Below are positions 54,030 through 63,066 of a DNA stretch of 64,000 nt, piece by piece. The notes under the pieces were generated by a model that was given only the letters and a program-made list of their open reading frames with translations, was not told the DNA's origin and made no database searches. The stretch is from assembly GCA_013397695.1 (NCBI GenBank), contig VYZI01000202.1:1233844-1297843 (forward strand). The letters are read 5' to 3'. Each line of letters starts with the position of its first letter. The stretch's first letter is position 1. The stretch comes from Centropus unirufus. Its lineage: Eukaryota > Chordata > Aves > Cuculiformes > Centropidae. Both the position numbers and the translations under genes were made by a program.

Positions 54030-54160
54030 TCTCACCCATAAATTCTCCTTCTCCCATCTGTAAAATGAGGATGGCAGGATTTCTGTGCCATCTGTGGTGC
54101 TGTGAGGCTGAAAACAATCATCATTTATAAAGTGCTTTGAGCTCAAATGGCAGGTTCTGT
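54030..54160 (+). repeat. MIR-type SINE relic, 3' half
   Basis: The text 'ctcccatctgtaaaatgagg' is followed by 'gtggtgctgtgaggctgaaa' and 'tttataaagtgctttgagct', matching the MIR core and following segment (ctcatctgtaaaatgggg, gttgtgaggattaaa, aaagcgctttgag). It lies 0.7 kb upstream of the NHR1 exon. Confidence 0.65.
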
Positions 54161-54824
54161 GTAAAGGCAAGGCTCTGTGGGATGAAATGTTCCTTAGTGT
54201 GCCAGTTGCATCTGATATCTGAACCAGGGGCTGGGTTGAGGGTTTTGGAAGAACATTCTGGTGATACAGAGGTAGTGCTCTAACTGCAGAATGTCTAAGT
54301 GTTGTTCCAAAGCTCCTGTTCATTACAGAATTAAGGGACAGAGAAGCCAGTGGATGCGCGTTCCACAAAAACCAATATCCTCTGTCTGCATGCATCTTGA
54401 GCACCTCTGATCTGAACAGCCACAATTCCCAGAGATGGTGTGGCTCTGGCCACAGCTGGTGATGTAACAGCACATGCCTTGTAAATAGGAAACTCGGAGC
54501 CACTGTCACACGTGTTAGGCCTTTCCGAGTGCGATAGGATGCATCTGAGGGAAACAAAAGGATGTTCGTTTTCATCCAGCCTTGCAGGGCGTAGAAGGGA
54601 AGCTGCCTAACCTTTGCCCAAAAGCCATATTTGCCTTCTGTTTCCATAAAGCTGCGGGACAAATTGGTGCAGCAAAGAGCAGGTTTTGGCCAAGCACAGG
54701 ATTTTAAGATTAAATCGTGTGGTTCCCAGTGAGTAGTGCAAAGAGGCTGCAGTTGCCCAGGCTGAGTTAATGCAGGGATCTGGTCCAACACTTCTGATGG
54801 AGCCGCTGGTTTCTTCTCTTGCAG

Positions 54825-55385
54825 ACACAAGCCACCAGACCCGCTCTGTCTCCAGCCGCCCGTACTACAGCTTGCCCAACAGCAGCCATGAGCGGCGCTC
54901 AGTCCTGGCTATCACAGAGCCACCACGTTTCCACTCCCAAGCCAAAGGCAAGAATGTGCGCCTGGATGCTCACTCTCGCAAGGCCACGCGGAGGAACAGT
55001 TTCTGCAACGGAGTCACCTTCACCAACCGGCCCATCCACCTCTACGAGAAAGTCAGGCTGAAGCTGGTGGCTGTGCACCATGGTTGGAGCGGGGCTCTAC
55101 GCTTTGGCTTCACCATTCATGACCCATCACAGATGAGCTCTGATGACATACCAAAGTATGCCTGTCCGGACCTAGTCACCCGGCCAGGATACTGGGCCAA
55201 AGCTTTGCCTGAGAGGTTTGCTGTGAGAGACAATATCTTGGCTTTCTGGGTTGACCGTCATGGGAGAGTCTTCTACAGCATCAATGACGAAGAGCCAATA
55301 TTGTTTCACTGTGGTATTAAAGTTTCTGGGCCTCTCTGGGCACTCATAGATGTTTATGGAATTACCCATGAAGTGCAAATACTAG
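54825..55385 (+). CDS. NEURL1B: NEURL1B exon 2: N-terminal linker and NHR1 domain
   Basis: 561 bp, phase 1 at both ends. The acceptor is a pyrimidine tract ending ttgcag at 54824, and the donor gtaagt starts at 55386. The first residue (Asp) is split with exon 1. Exon residues 1-34 are a variable, Ser- and Arg-rich linker. The neuralized homology repeat NHR1 runs from about residue 35 (PRFHSQAKGKNVRLD) to the end. Family signatures visible are FCNGVTFTNRPIHLYE, WSGALRFGF, PKYACPDLVTRPGYWAKALP, ILAFWVDRHGRVFYSIND and PLWALIDVYGITHEVQIL. In the family NHR1 binds the Notch ligand and contributes to its endocytosis. The frame also stays open for 80 codons into intron 2 (stop at 55625), which only matters if the intron is retained. 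The in-frame ATG at 54770 is intronic and is not the start. Confidence 0.95.
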
Positions 55386-58173
55386 GTAAGTGTGTGTTTT
55401 GGCCTGTGGCTTGCTCTTGTGATTGCTCTTTCCACAAAGGCATGGTCATGGAGGAAGGAAGCATGGGCTACCTGATTGATTATTTCTATGGGATGCTTAA
55501 AAAAATAGTTTACTGTTGGTTTTGTACTTCAAATTCACCATTTTTCTTTTTGCCAGTAGTGGGGATCCAGAAAGCAATAGATTTTGGAGGTATCAGTGAT
55601 GGAAGGTCCTCAGACTGTGCATTATAGCAGCCATGGGAAGGGCTAGTTGGAAATCTTCACATGTAACTTTACCCAGATGTTTCTGAGCTAGATGTGCTGC
55701 GATGGTGAGGAAGGACATGGTGCTCCTTTACAGCAGGGTCACAGGGAGAGAGGAGACAAAGGTGACCAGCTTTAGCTTCCCCTTTTCTTTCTCAGCTTCC
55801 AGTTACTCCCAGTCCACTGGAAAACAACGGCCCATTACTCGAGGGTTTCCTGGCACCTTTCCCTAGCCCCTCTCTCAACTCCTGGCCTGGGCCCCCACCT
55901 GGGCTGGCAGTGTAACCAGCTGTGTTTGCAGATGTAACCCTGCTCATCCTTCCCTTACACATGGGCATCACGGTCTGTCTGCAAAGCACCAGCTGCAGCG
56001 CAGGATGCAGCTCTCCAGCTGAAGAGTGCTGAGAAAATGTAGCACGAGCTCCTGTGTGCTTCAGGATCTGTGCCACCGCATGCCACATCTCACTTCATCC
56101 CTAAGGACGTTGCTGTATTCAGGTGGTGCCCGGCTGATTTACAAGCATCATCCTTGGGGAGGGCTCTTTTGGGAGCTGAATTTGGTCCCATTAGCAAACC
56201 AAGCCAATTGCCATAGAATGGCTTTCCTTTCATAAGTTTTATGGCATTGAAATTTCAAATTAATTCAATGTGTTAGATGGAGTGTTTTGAACTAGTCTGT
56301 GCCACAGGGAATGCTTTTAAAATACAAGATTGTTGCCCTTTTCCCAGAGGCTCCTAGGAGCTGATTTACTTCAACAGCCAAGCTAAGCTGCACCTGCTTG
56401 AGGGGATGGTGCCTGCATCCTCACACGGAGCAGACACCAGTGATAAGCTGTGAAATGGTTTGTCCAGTGGGCAGGCAGCCCCATCACATATTCTTCTGAA
56501 CAGTACCAATTATTTTGCAGGTGAGAAAGCTACACATAAACAACACTTTGCTCTGCCTGCTTTGCCTCAAATGTGTAATTAAACTTTACCTGTAGTTTAT
56601 CCTGTAACTGCAATTGCAACACACTCCAGCTTCTGGTGCTCAGCACAGAGGTGAAGGAGCATTTGTTGTATGATCCAGTGCAGCTGCTTCACTAGGGCAG
56701 TCCTTTCTCCTCATTAGATTACAGTTAGAAAAAAATAAAATGCAGCTTATTTTTGCCCCCATCCACCAGTCCTTCCGACAGCATCCAAGTGTGCAGAGTG
56801 AAAGAATTGGCCTCAGGGCACCTGTACTCTGATTTTACTATTTTTTTTTGTCAATATACCAAGCCCCACAAAACTTTCCTGGGAATCAGGGTGATTCTCA
56901 GGCCATCTGGGTCACCAGGGGACCAAGCCCCTTTGCTACAGTTGTGGTGGTGTCGTAGCAGACACATGTGTTCTGTCTCCTCCTCCCAAAATTTTGCAAG
57001 TTGAGAAAGCTGTGAAATATAGCCCAAAGACTGATGCACTAAGTACATCTTACAGCCCATGAAGCTTGGCTGTGCTTTACTCCTCTGTGGAAGCATTTCT
57101 TGACAGATACCCCGTGCTTGCTAGAAGCAACTGGTCCAGCCATCAGCCTGCACCAATGGCCTCTCCTGCATGGGCTTCTGAGTGAAGGCAGCCTCTGCTT
57201 TGCAGCTGCTGGAGGAATTTGGATGGTTTTCCTTCTTTGGTAAAAGCCTGGTGATTTTCTCCTCCATGGAGCAGGCAGGGTTAGTTCTGGGATGCTTCTC
57301 CCCTCTCCATCTTTAGGAAGACCAGGAATCTCCTTCGTTCACAGACTCTTGACTTCAATGCGCTTTGACTTTGCTGAGCTGGCTAATGCCTTACCTGAAG
57401 TATCCAGAGCACCCCAGGTAGTGCTGGAGGCAGAAGGAAAGGCGCTCCCGGACCTCTCCACGCATGCCCCTGGCCTGGGAAAACGAATTAAAAGTCATCA
57501 TCCTGACTTTCCCTTTGCTGTGAAAGGGGAAAACAACCCCCTAAGTGTAAAGAACTCCTTTGCACCACCTACAGCAAGTAGTTTTTGTGAAACTCTCAAT
57601 TTAAAAATCTCTGCAGTAGTGTGAGCACCCCTGAGACATGAGGCTTGAAATCTTCTAGTAAAATGAGCTCTCTTGGACACACCAGTGCCTCGGCACCGCA
57701 CAGCTGTAAGGCAATGACAAGGAGTGTGAAAGCAATATCTGTTCATGCTTGTGCTCTGCCTATCACTGTGTTGCAGCTCTGGCTTGCACAAGATCTTTGG
57801 ATAAGATTTTGAGATGTTTCCATCTTCTGCAGGGCACCCTCAAAGCTGTTAGACCCTTTTGCTGACAAAGTTGTAGGATTGCACTGGTTTACAGCTTTTC
57901 CCCATTCACCAGTGCAAGGAGCTCCCAGATTACATGGGTACTTCATAACACTTGTTTTTCTTCGACAAGATGCAGCCATTTCTCTGCCTGCTCCACATGA
58001 CCCTCTTGACCACTTGCCTGTCATTAGCGGTTGACCTCTGGCTAATTTTTCCATTGTTTTTCCATTCAGAGGAACAGAATTCAGTTAATCTGTAGGCTGA
58101 AAGAATTGTAATCATAAAAGTAAGCAATTGTGTCTTGACTCTAATGTCCCTTATTCCTGGGTTTATCTCACAG
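55386..58173 (+). other. NEURL1B: NEURL1B intron 2
   Basis: 2788 bp, gtaagt at the 5' end and a tract ending tctcacag at the 3' end. I see no repeat of known family and no additional exon. An aataaa-like string occurs near 56734 in an A-rich run, without other poly(A)-site features that I can recognise. The open frames at 57292-57624 and 57743-58253 lack domain similarity. Confidence 0.9.
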
Positions 58174-58881
58174 ATAGCATGTTTGCAGAGACCATGAGCA
58201 CTGCCCGACTCAGCACTGCCCGGCTCAGCACTTGCCTTCCACAGAGCAACCATGATTCAGCCAACTTCAATAACAACGAATTGGAGAACAACCAAGTGGT
58301 GGCCAAAATTGCAAACTTAAACCTAAGTCGGGTACCAGGACTTGGGACAGACAACCACATCATCCCCTGTTGCCCAAACCGACGGCAGCGTGCGCAGGGA
58401 GTCCCAGCCTTCCTGGACACAGACCTGCGATTCCACCCCACCCGTGGACCTGACATCACCTTTTCTCAGGACCGGATGGTTGCATGCACCAACTGGCAAG
58501 AAAGCAATAGGACTTTGGTGTTTTCTGACCGACCTTTGCACATTGGTGAAAGCCTCTTTGTGGAAGTAGGACATCTTGGCTTGCCATACTACGGGGCCCT
58601 TTCTTTTGGCATTACTTCTTGTGACCCAAGTACTTTACGGACAAATGAACTCCCAGCAGATCCAGACTTTCTCTTGGACCGCAAGGAGTACTGGGTGGTT
58701 TACCGAGCATTCCCGGTCCTCAACAGCGGTGACATTCTCAGTTTCATGGTCTTGCCAAATGGAGAGGTGCACCATGGGGTGAATGGAGTCAGCCGAGGAA
58801 TGCTAATGTGCGTGGACACCTCGCAGTCTCTCTGGGTGTTTTTTACAATCCACGGTGTAATCAACCAGCTCAAAATATTGG
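58174..58881 (+). CDS. NEURL1B: NEURL1B exon 3: inter-repeat linker and NHR2 domain
   Basis: 708 bp, phase 1 at both ends. The acceptor ends cag at 58173 and the donor gtaagt starts at 58882. The first codon joins g of exon 2 with at (Asp). Exon residues 1-85 form the inter-repeat linker, with a small STARL tandem repeat (58197-58226) and the stretch SANFNNNELENNQVVAK, similar to what I recall of the mammalian protein. NHR2 covers about residues 86-236, starting LRFHPTRGPDITFSQDRMVA. It contains RTLVFSDRPLHIGESLFVEV, GALSFGITSCDPSTLR, NELPADPDFLLDRKEYWVV and MLMCVDTSQSLWVFFTIHG. NHR2 is the second substrate- or partner-binding module of the family. Read-through past the donor is open for about 32 codons only. 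Identification of the domain is secure. Confidence 0.96.
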
Positions 58882-59745
58882 GTAAGTGCAGCCAAAAGAA
58901 TAATGGAGAGCACCTGGCTGGCGATATATCCTGGGCCAGAACGGGAACTATGGGTTTGCATTCACAGTGTTGCCTTTAGCAGGTGGTCACCAATGTGAGT
59001 AAGCAACTCCTGATCTCACCTTGTGGTTGCAACCAAGAGTGAGCAGGACATGGCAGCTGTCACACAGATGTATGCAGCTTCCATGAAAAGATGAGACTTG
59101 AGAGATAAGCGGCAGGCAGGAGGCAGGGATTGCTGGGGTTGGGGACAGGTGGTTTTCAGAGGGTTTGTTTTTAAAGGAGGCTGTTCGTAAACCGGCTCTT
59201 CCAGCCAACAGATATTAAATTGCTGGATTGCTGAAGGCATTGGGTTTTGTGAGCACAGTTTGAGTCTAAGCATGTGTTGCTAATGGACAGGAATCATTCG
59301 GGAATCAGATGTCACTTTTTATCCATTGCTGGTGACCAGTCACAGTCTTTTTGTTAAGGATTTGGATTTTGTCAGAAAAGCAGATGTTGATGACTTTGTA
59401 ATGGAGGTTTTTTTGCATTTTAAGCAATGTCCTTTCCCAGCTGCCCATGACCTGACAGTGAGACAGTGTTAGCTTGAGCCTGTTGCTGCTGGAGAGGTGG
59501 GGATTGTAGGGAAGTGACTTTACACCCCAAATGGTGGCTGTCGGGTAACCTAGTGCTTGCTTCACTGAAGCACTCACGTCCAACCTCGTGCACCTGTGTT
59601 GTTACTAAGGGGCAGCACTTCACTCAGCAGCTGGACTTTCTCTTAAAGCACCCTGAGCACATGGGGTAGGAGCACCTCACTGGGATGAGGCACTTTTAGC
59701 TGGGGTTTGGGTGTCCTCAGGCTCAGGTCTCTCCTGTGTTTGCAG
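58882..59745 (+). other. NEURL1B: NEURL1B intron 3
   Basis: 864 bp, gtaagt to a tract ending gtttgcag. No exon, repeat family or RNA gene is recognised within it. Confidence 0.9.
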
Positions 59746-59871
59746 GCACTGTGCAGTCCAGCCCAGTGACCGTCTCTCCCTCAGGATCCCCTGGCGGCTC
59801 GCAGTACGACAGCGACTCAGACATGGCCTTCAGCGTCAACAGGTCGTCATCTGCTTCAGAGTCATCGCTCG
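59746..59871 (+). CDS. NEURL1B: NEURL1B exon 4: Ser-rich linker
   Basis: 126 bp, 42 codons, phase 1 at both ends. The acceptor ends gtttgcag at 59745 and the donor gtaagg starts at 59872. It encodes the low-complexity linker between NHR2 and the RING region. The visible pieces are GTVQSSPVTVSPSGSPGG, SQYDSDSDMAFSVNRSSS and ASESSL. The DSDSDM acidic-serine cluster and FSVN..SSSASESSL pattern match what I recall of the mammalian NEURL1B linker, which helps separate it from NEURL1. Abundant Ser in acidic and Pro contexts suggests phosphorylation (inference). The length is divisible by three, so skipping would keep the frame. Confidence 0.93.
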
Positions 59872-60511
59872 GTAAGGAGAGCTGTGCTGGCTACACTGAG
59901 ACAGGAATTTGAGGTGACAGCAGGGCAATGTTAGTGGAGAGATGTTACATCTCCTACAGGGCCAATAGAAATAATTGGAAGAAAAAAAAAAGCACTGGGA
60001 GGCTTTTCTTTTCGTAGCCTGAAGAAAGGTTGTGTGTTTCCCACTATGTCAGTCTGTCTAGTGAAGGTGGTCCCCATGGTTCCCATGGGCTGGTGTTTGG
60101 CTGAAGACAGTCCTGGGTGCCCTGCCCGGTACCATCCCCTGTTGTGCTGTGCTGCAGCTGCCGGGCACAGCCCGGGAGATCCAGGAGCACCATGCATGGA
60201 GTATGGGGAGAGGAGAGCAGCGCTCTGTGTACACACCCTGTGAAATGGGTGTGCAAAATCACAGCCCTGCTTGGGGAAGCCCAGGCGAGCCGTGCTTTGC
60301 CCCATCTGTAGAAAAGGGATGGCAGGCTCTGCTCAGGGCTGTGCCTGTGCTCCCAGTTAGAATATGCTGGAGTTTATTTGGCCAAGTGGACCAGGCAATG
60401 ACTAAGGAAGGAAGAGCCTTAAAAAACTGACTCAAGGGCGTGTGTTGTCCATTGTGAAGCCTGCACCATCCTGGTGACTGAATGACCTTTTTCCTTCCTC
60501 CTCCTTTGCAG
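59872..60511 (+). other. NEURL1B: NEURL1B intron 4
   Basis: 640 bp, gtaagg to a strong pyrimidine tract ending ctcctttgcag. No further exon, repeat or RNA gene is recognised. The open frames at 59931-60430 on both strands lack domain features. Confidence 0.9.
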
Positions 60512-60756
60512 TGACTGCTCCCAGCTCCCCTCTGAGCCCTCCCGTCTCTCCTGTCTTCTCCCCTCCGGAGCCATCAAGCAGCAAGAACGGGGAATGCACC
60601 GTCTGCTTTGACAGCGAGGTGGACACGGTGATCTACACTTGCGGACACATGTGCCTCTGCAACACCTGTGGTCTTAAGCTGAAGAAGCAGCTCAACGCCT
60701 GCTGCCCGATCTGCCGACGGGTCATCAAAGATGTTATTAAAATATACCGCCCTTAG
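60512..60756 (+). CDS. NEURL1B: NEURL1B exon 5: Ser/Pro linker, C3HC4 RING and stop
   Basis: Terminal coding exon, 245 bp with the tag stop at 60754-60756. The first codon is g from exon 4 plus tg (Val). Residues 1-24 are Ser/Pro-rich (SPLSPPVSPVFSPPEP), with several proline-directed serines. The RING-HC finger spans about residues 29-68. Zinc ligands read as C29, C32 (ECTVCF), C44, H46 (YTCGHMC), C50, C53 (CNTC), C65 and C68 (CPIC), so all eight are present. This finger recruits an E2 enzyme and gives the ligase activity. The protein ends IKDVIKIYRP, as I recall for NEURL1B; NEURL1 ends differently. No truncation or missing ligand is seen, so the gene appears functional. Confidence 0.97.
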
Positions 60757-61187
60757 TGCCCGCCTCGGGCTGTAGGAAGGCGGAACACCGCTAGCAGTAA
60801 CCATGCCTTTCCGTCCCTGCTTATGGGTTATCGTGCTGGTCAGTCGTTATCAAGTGGCTCGTTATCTATGTTTCCTTATTTGAATGGTAGGGCACAATTC
60901 AGGGATAACATTGAGCTGAGGGTCAGGTAGGGCCCAAAGGCACAGCTGCTGTGCCGGCCACGCTAATGTGCCCATGGGTGAATCTGGGGAATTGCAGTCT
61001 GGACCTGACCCAGCTGCAAATGAGAAATTTCCCTCGCAAAGGCTCTTTTTTTCCTCCTCTCCGCCCTCTTTGCGGTGCTGGTCAGGAATGGGAAGTGGCT
61101 GCTTGGTCAGTGCTGGGTGCCACTGGGCTTCTCAGCCCCAAAACCCCAGCAGTTCTGAGCTTCTGCCAGGTGCTTGTGCTGTGGTGG

Positions 61188-61193
61188 AATAAA
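61188..61193 (+). terminator. NEURL1B: Candidate poly(A) signal, proximal
   Basis: Canonical aataaa 432 bases after the stop codon, followed by a G-rich stretch (gagtgggagg). It would give a short 3' UTR. Confidence 0.35.
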
Positions 61194-62384
61194 ATTAGGG
61201 CAAGGCTGAGTGGGAGGATACAAAGTGGACAAAACTGATCTGGAAATGTCGCATTCATCCATGTAAGGGAAACTAGCTATGGCCAAAATAGTAGTGCAGC
61301 CAGATTCTCACTTTGGCTTTTGCTCCCTTGAACAGGCTTCTGGGGCCCATGGAGTACCTAGCTGGTGTGGACTTAGATAAAGCAGCTTGTTCTTTCTGTG
61401 CCAGAGCAGGGACTTCTGGCCAGCGAGGCTCAGACCTGGGCAGCGTTTAGGAGCATGAGCCCACTGAGAGCCCCAGCCAACCAGCAGTGATGGAGGGTGG
61501 GCAGCAGCTATGGGCTGTTCAGACACTGCCCGTGTCTGGCTGCTGAAGCCACAAATTGCAGCCTGCGTGAGAGGGGCATTTGGATGGGCTCACTGCAATC
61601 CTGACTTGGACAAAGCACGGGGCTAGCGCTGCCTGCAGTTATGGCCACCTCCAGGCACACACGCTTGCATTTTGCTCTGCTTCTCTTTGCAGGTGGCGTA
61701 GCTGCTGTCTCTCACCGTCCTGTCCTGGCTCACCTGCTCTAGCCCTTCCCCTGCAGCCAGCACTGAGGCAGGGCTCAGCCTTCCTTCTCCCCCATCACAG
61801 GGACATTTTGGAGCCTGTGGTGAGAAATTAATTTCTGACTTGGTCCCAGCAGGCTCACCTTTTTTTTTCTGCGGACTCTTGTGTTTGTGTGCTGCCTTTC
61901 CAGGTTTCCCATCTCAGCTCCCAGCTACCCAGATGCATGGTCCCGACAGTAGGTGAGAACTTGTTGAGATGAACAGGGTTCTATCTTACTTGGTTTTCCT
62001 TGGGCTATTATTAGATTTTGGGATTTTTAAAAGGTAAATGGGTTTCAGTGATGATATTGGACAGCTACAAGCAGCAACAACCTGGGTGAGCTGGGATGCA
62101 TCTGAGCAGGCAGTATTGAGTCTGTTACAAGGAGCTTGGTGTCCTCCTCCCAGGAGCTGCCCTCTGCTCTCTGCCCACTTCCATGGCTCCTATCCAGTCC
62201 TTCAGCCTAGGGCTGACACTTTTCCAGCTGGTCCAGGCTCGTAAAGAGAACAAGAGAGAGGATACAAATAGGAGGATGAGAAAGGCACTGGTGTCATTCT
62301 AGCTTGGTGGCTGTATGCCACCAACTCTTTAAGAATTACTTTCTTCAAAAAGATGCAATGACCACATTTTAGTCTAAAAAAAAA

Positions 62385-62390
62385 AATAAA
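62385..62390 (+). terminator. NEURL1B: Candidate poly(A) signal, distal
   Basis: Canonical aataaa at the end of an A-rich run, with a GT-rich element about 50 bases downstream. The A-rich run means internal priming could mimic a 3' end here. Confidence 0.4.
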
Positions 62391-62914
62391 ATAGCATCAT
62401 TTCAGGCGTTTTGGGCACAGAGGGGCAACCTGACGTTGTTGGTGTCTGTCACCTCACCTCGCTGTTCGCTCTGTCCTCTGAGGCAGCAGTAGCCATGCTA
62501 AGAGCAGAGCTGTAAATATATTTTTCAAAATCCAGTGATGCTGATCACATTTGGGGTAATCCAGGCAGGAACTCTTCCAGCTAATCATTCCCAGTAACCT
62601 CGCATTAGGGATTCAAGCAGGGATTGTCCAGCACTCTGATGTTTGTGTTCCTCTAATTGTTTCCACTGGTGCTTTGACAATGGAGGTGCAGGCAACAGAA
62701 CTAGTTTGCTTAACGTGCATCCAGCCGTGGGACAAGGACCTGCAGGGGATTCCAGGTGTGACTCCCCATATTGCCTCTTAATGTTTCAATACCCACCCAT
62801 GGATTAGGTGTTCTCAGAATTTTTACCTGGCAGGTAGCAGCTGTTAAGGAGAATCGTAAGGTCCTCAACCTCCGTGCACCAGGAGGGGGCTTTACATCCT
62901 TTTTGCAGTAACCC

Positions 62915-63066
62915 TGGGAAGTGGTTGAGTCTATCCCTGGAGGTACTTAAAAAATGTGTCGATGTGGCACTTAGGGACATGGTTTAGTGGTGGACTTGGC
63001 AGTGTTAGGTTTACGGTTGGACTTGATGATCTTAAAAGGTCTTTTCCAATGTGATTCCGTAGTCAT
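62915..63066 (+). mobile_element. CR1 LINE fragment, extreme 3' end
   Basis: The text 'gtctatccctggaggtactt', 'gatgtggcacttagggacat', 'ggtttagtggtggacttggc', 'cggttggacttgatgatctt' and 'aaaaggtcttttccaatgtg' followed by attccgtagtcatgg is a sense-oriented CR1 tail. It belongs to a different subfamily from the one at 52703, with the 'ggcacttagggacatggttt' type of 3' end. It is 5'-truncated to about 150 bp. It lies within or just beyond the NEURL1B 3' UTR. Confidence 0.88.

Larger units (their letters stand above)
29893..54824 (+). other. NEURL1B: NEURL1B intron 1 (inferred, about 25 kb)
   Basis: This interval lies between the CpG island and the first recognisable coding exon. It carries MIR-like relics (34310-34480, 51190-51325, 54030-54160), two CR1 tails (46511-46880, 52703-53044), a small tandem duplication (37617-37677), short simple repeats, and an AT-rich non-repetitive stretch near 39.9-40.1 kb. 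Two segments with protein-like translation (34532-34767 on +, 35690-35966 on -) are treated separately. No other gene is recognised. The intron ends with a pyrimidine-rich tract and cag at 54822-54824. Whether the whole interval is intron depends on exon 1 being in the island. Confidence 0.65.
29576..60756 (+). other. NEURL1B: NEURL1B gene, inferred first exon to stop codon
   Basis: Gene span for neuralized E3 ubiquitin protein ligase 1B. The product has two neuralized homology repeats (NHR1, NHR2) and a C-terminal C3HC4 RING. Family members ubiquitinate Notch ligands such as Delta-like and Jagged and promote their endocytosis in the signal-sending cell. Visible coding exons are 54825-55385, 58174-58881, 59746-59871 and 60512-60756. 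Introns are GT-AG and phase 1. Exons 2-5 give 546 residues including the split first codon. The human protein is about 555, so about ten residues should come from exon 1, presumably hidden in 29576-29886. The paralogue NEURL1 is excluded mainly by the C-terminus ending IKDVIKIYRP and by the linker motif SPLSPPVSPVFSPPEP, which I recall as NEURL1B features. Exon 1 and the exact start are inference; the rest is read directly. Confidence 0.9.
60757..62405 (+). other. NEURL1B: NEURL1B 3' UTR, end uncertain
   Basis: The sequence after the stop has no coding exon. Candidate poly(A) signals are aataaa at 61188-61193 and at 62385-62390. The second is followed by a GT-rich stretch (gttgttggtgtctgt, near 62440), a typical downstream element, so I favour cleavage near 62405. 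A longer UTR is possible, because a Pumilio-type tgtaaata lies further on at 62511. Only transcript data can fix the end. Confidence 0.45.

Noticed and set aside
54770..54824. In-frame ATG before exon 2 as the NEURL1B start
   Set aside because: It lies upstream of a strong pyrimidine tract and cag acceptor; the residues it would add do not resemble the family N-terminus.
58128..58173. In-frame ATG before exon 3 as an alternative start
   Set aside because: The segment is the intron end with an acceptor at 58171-58173; no promoter evidence.
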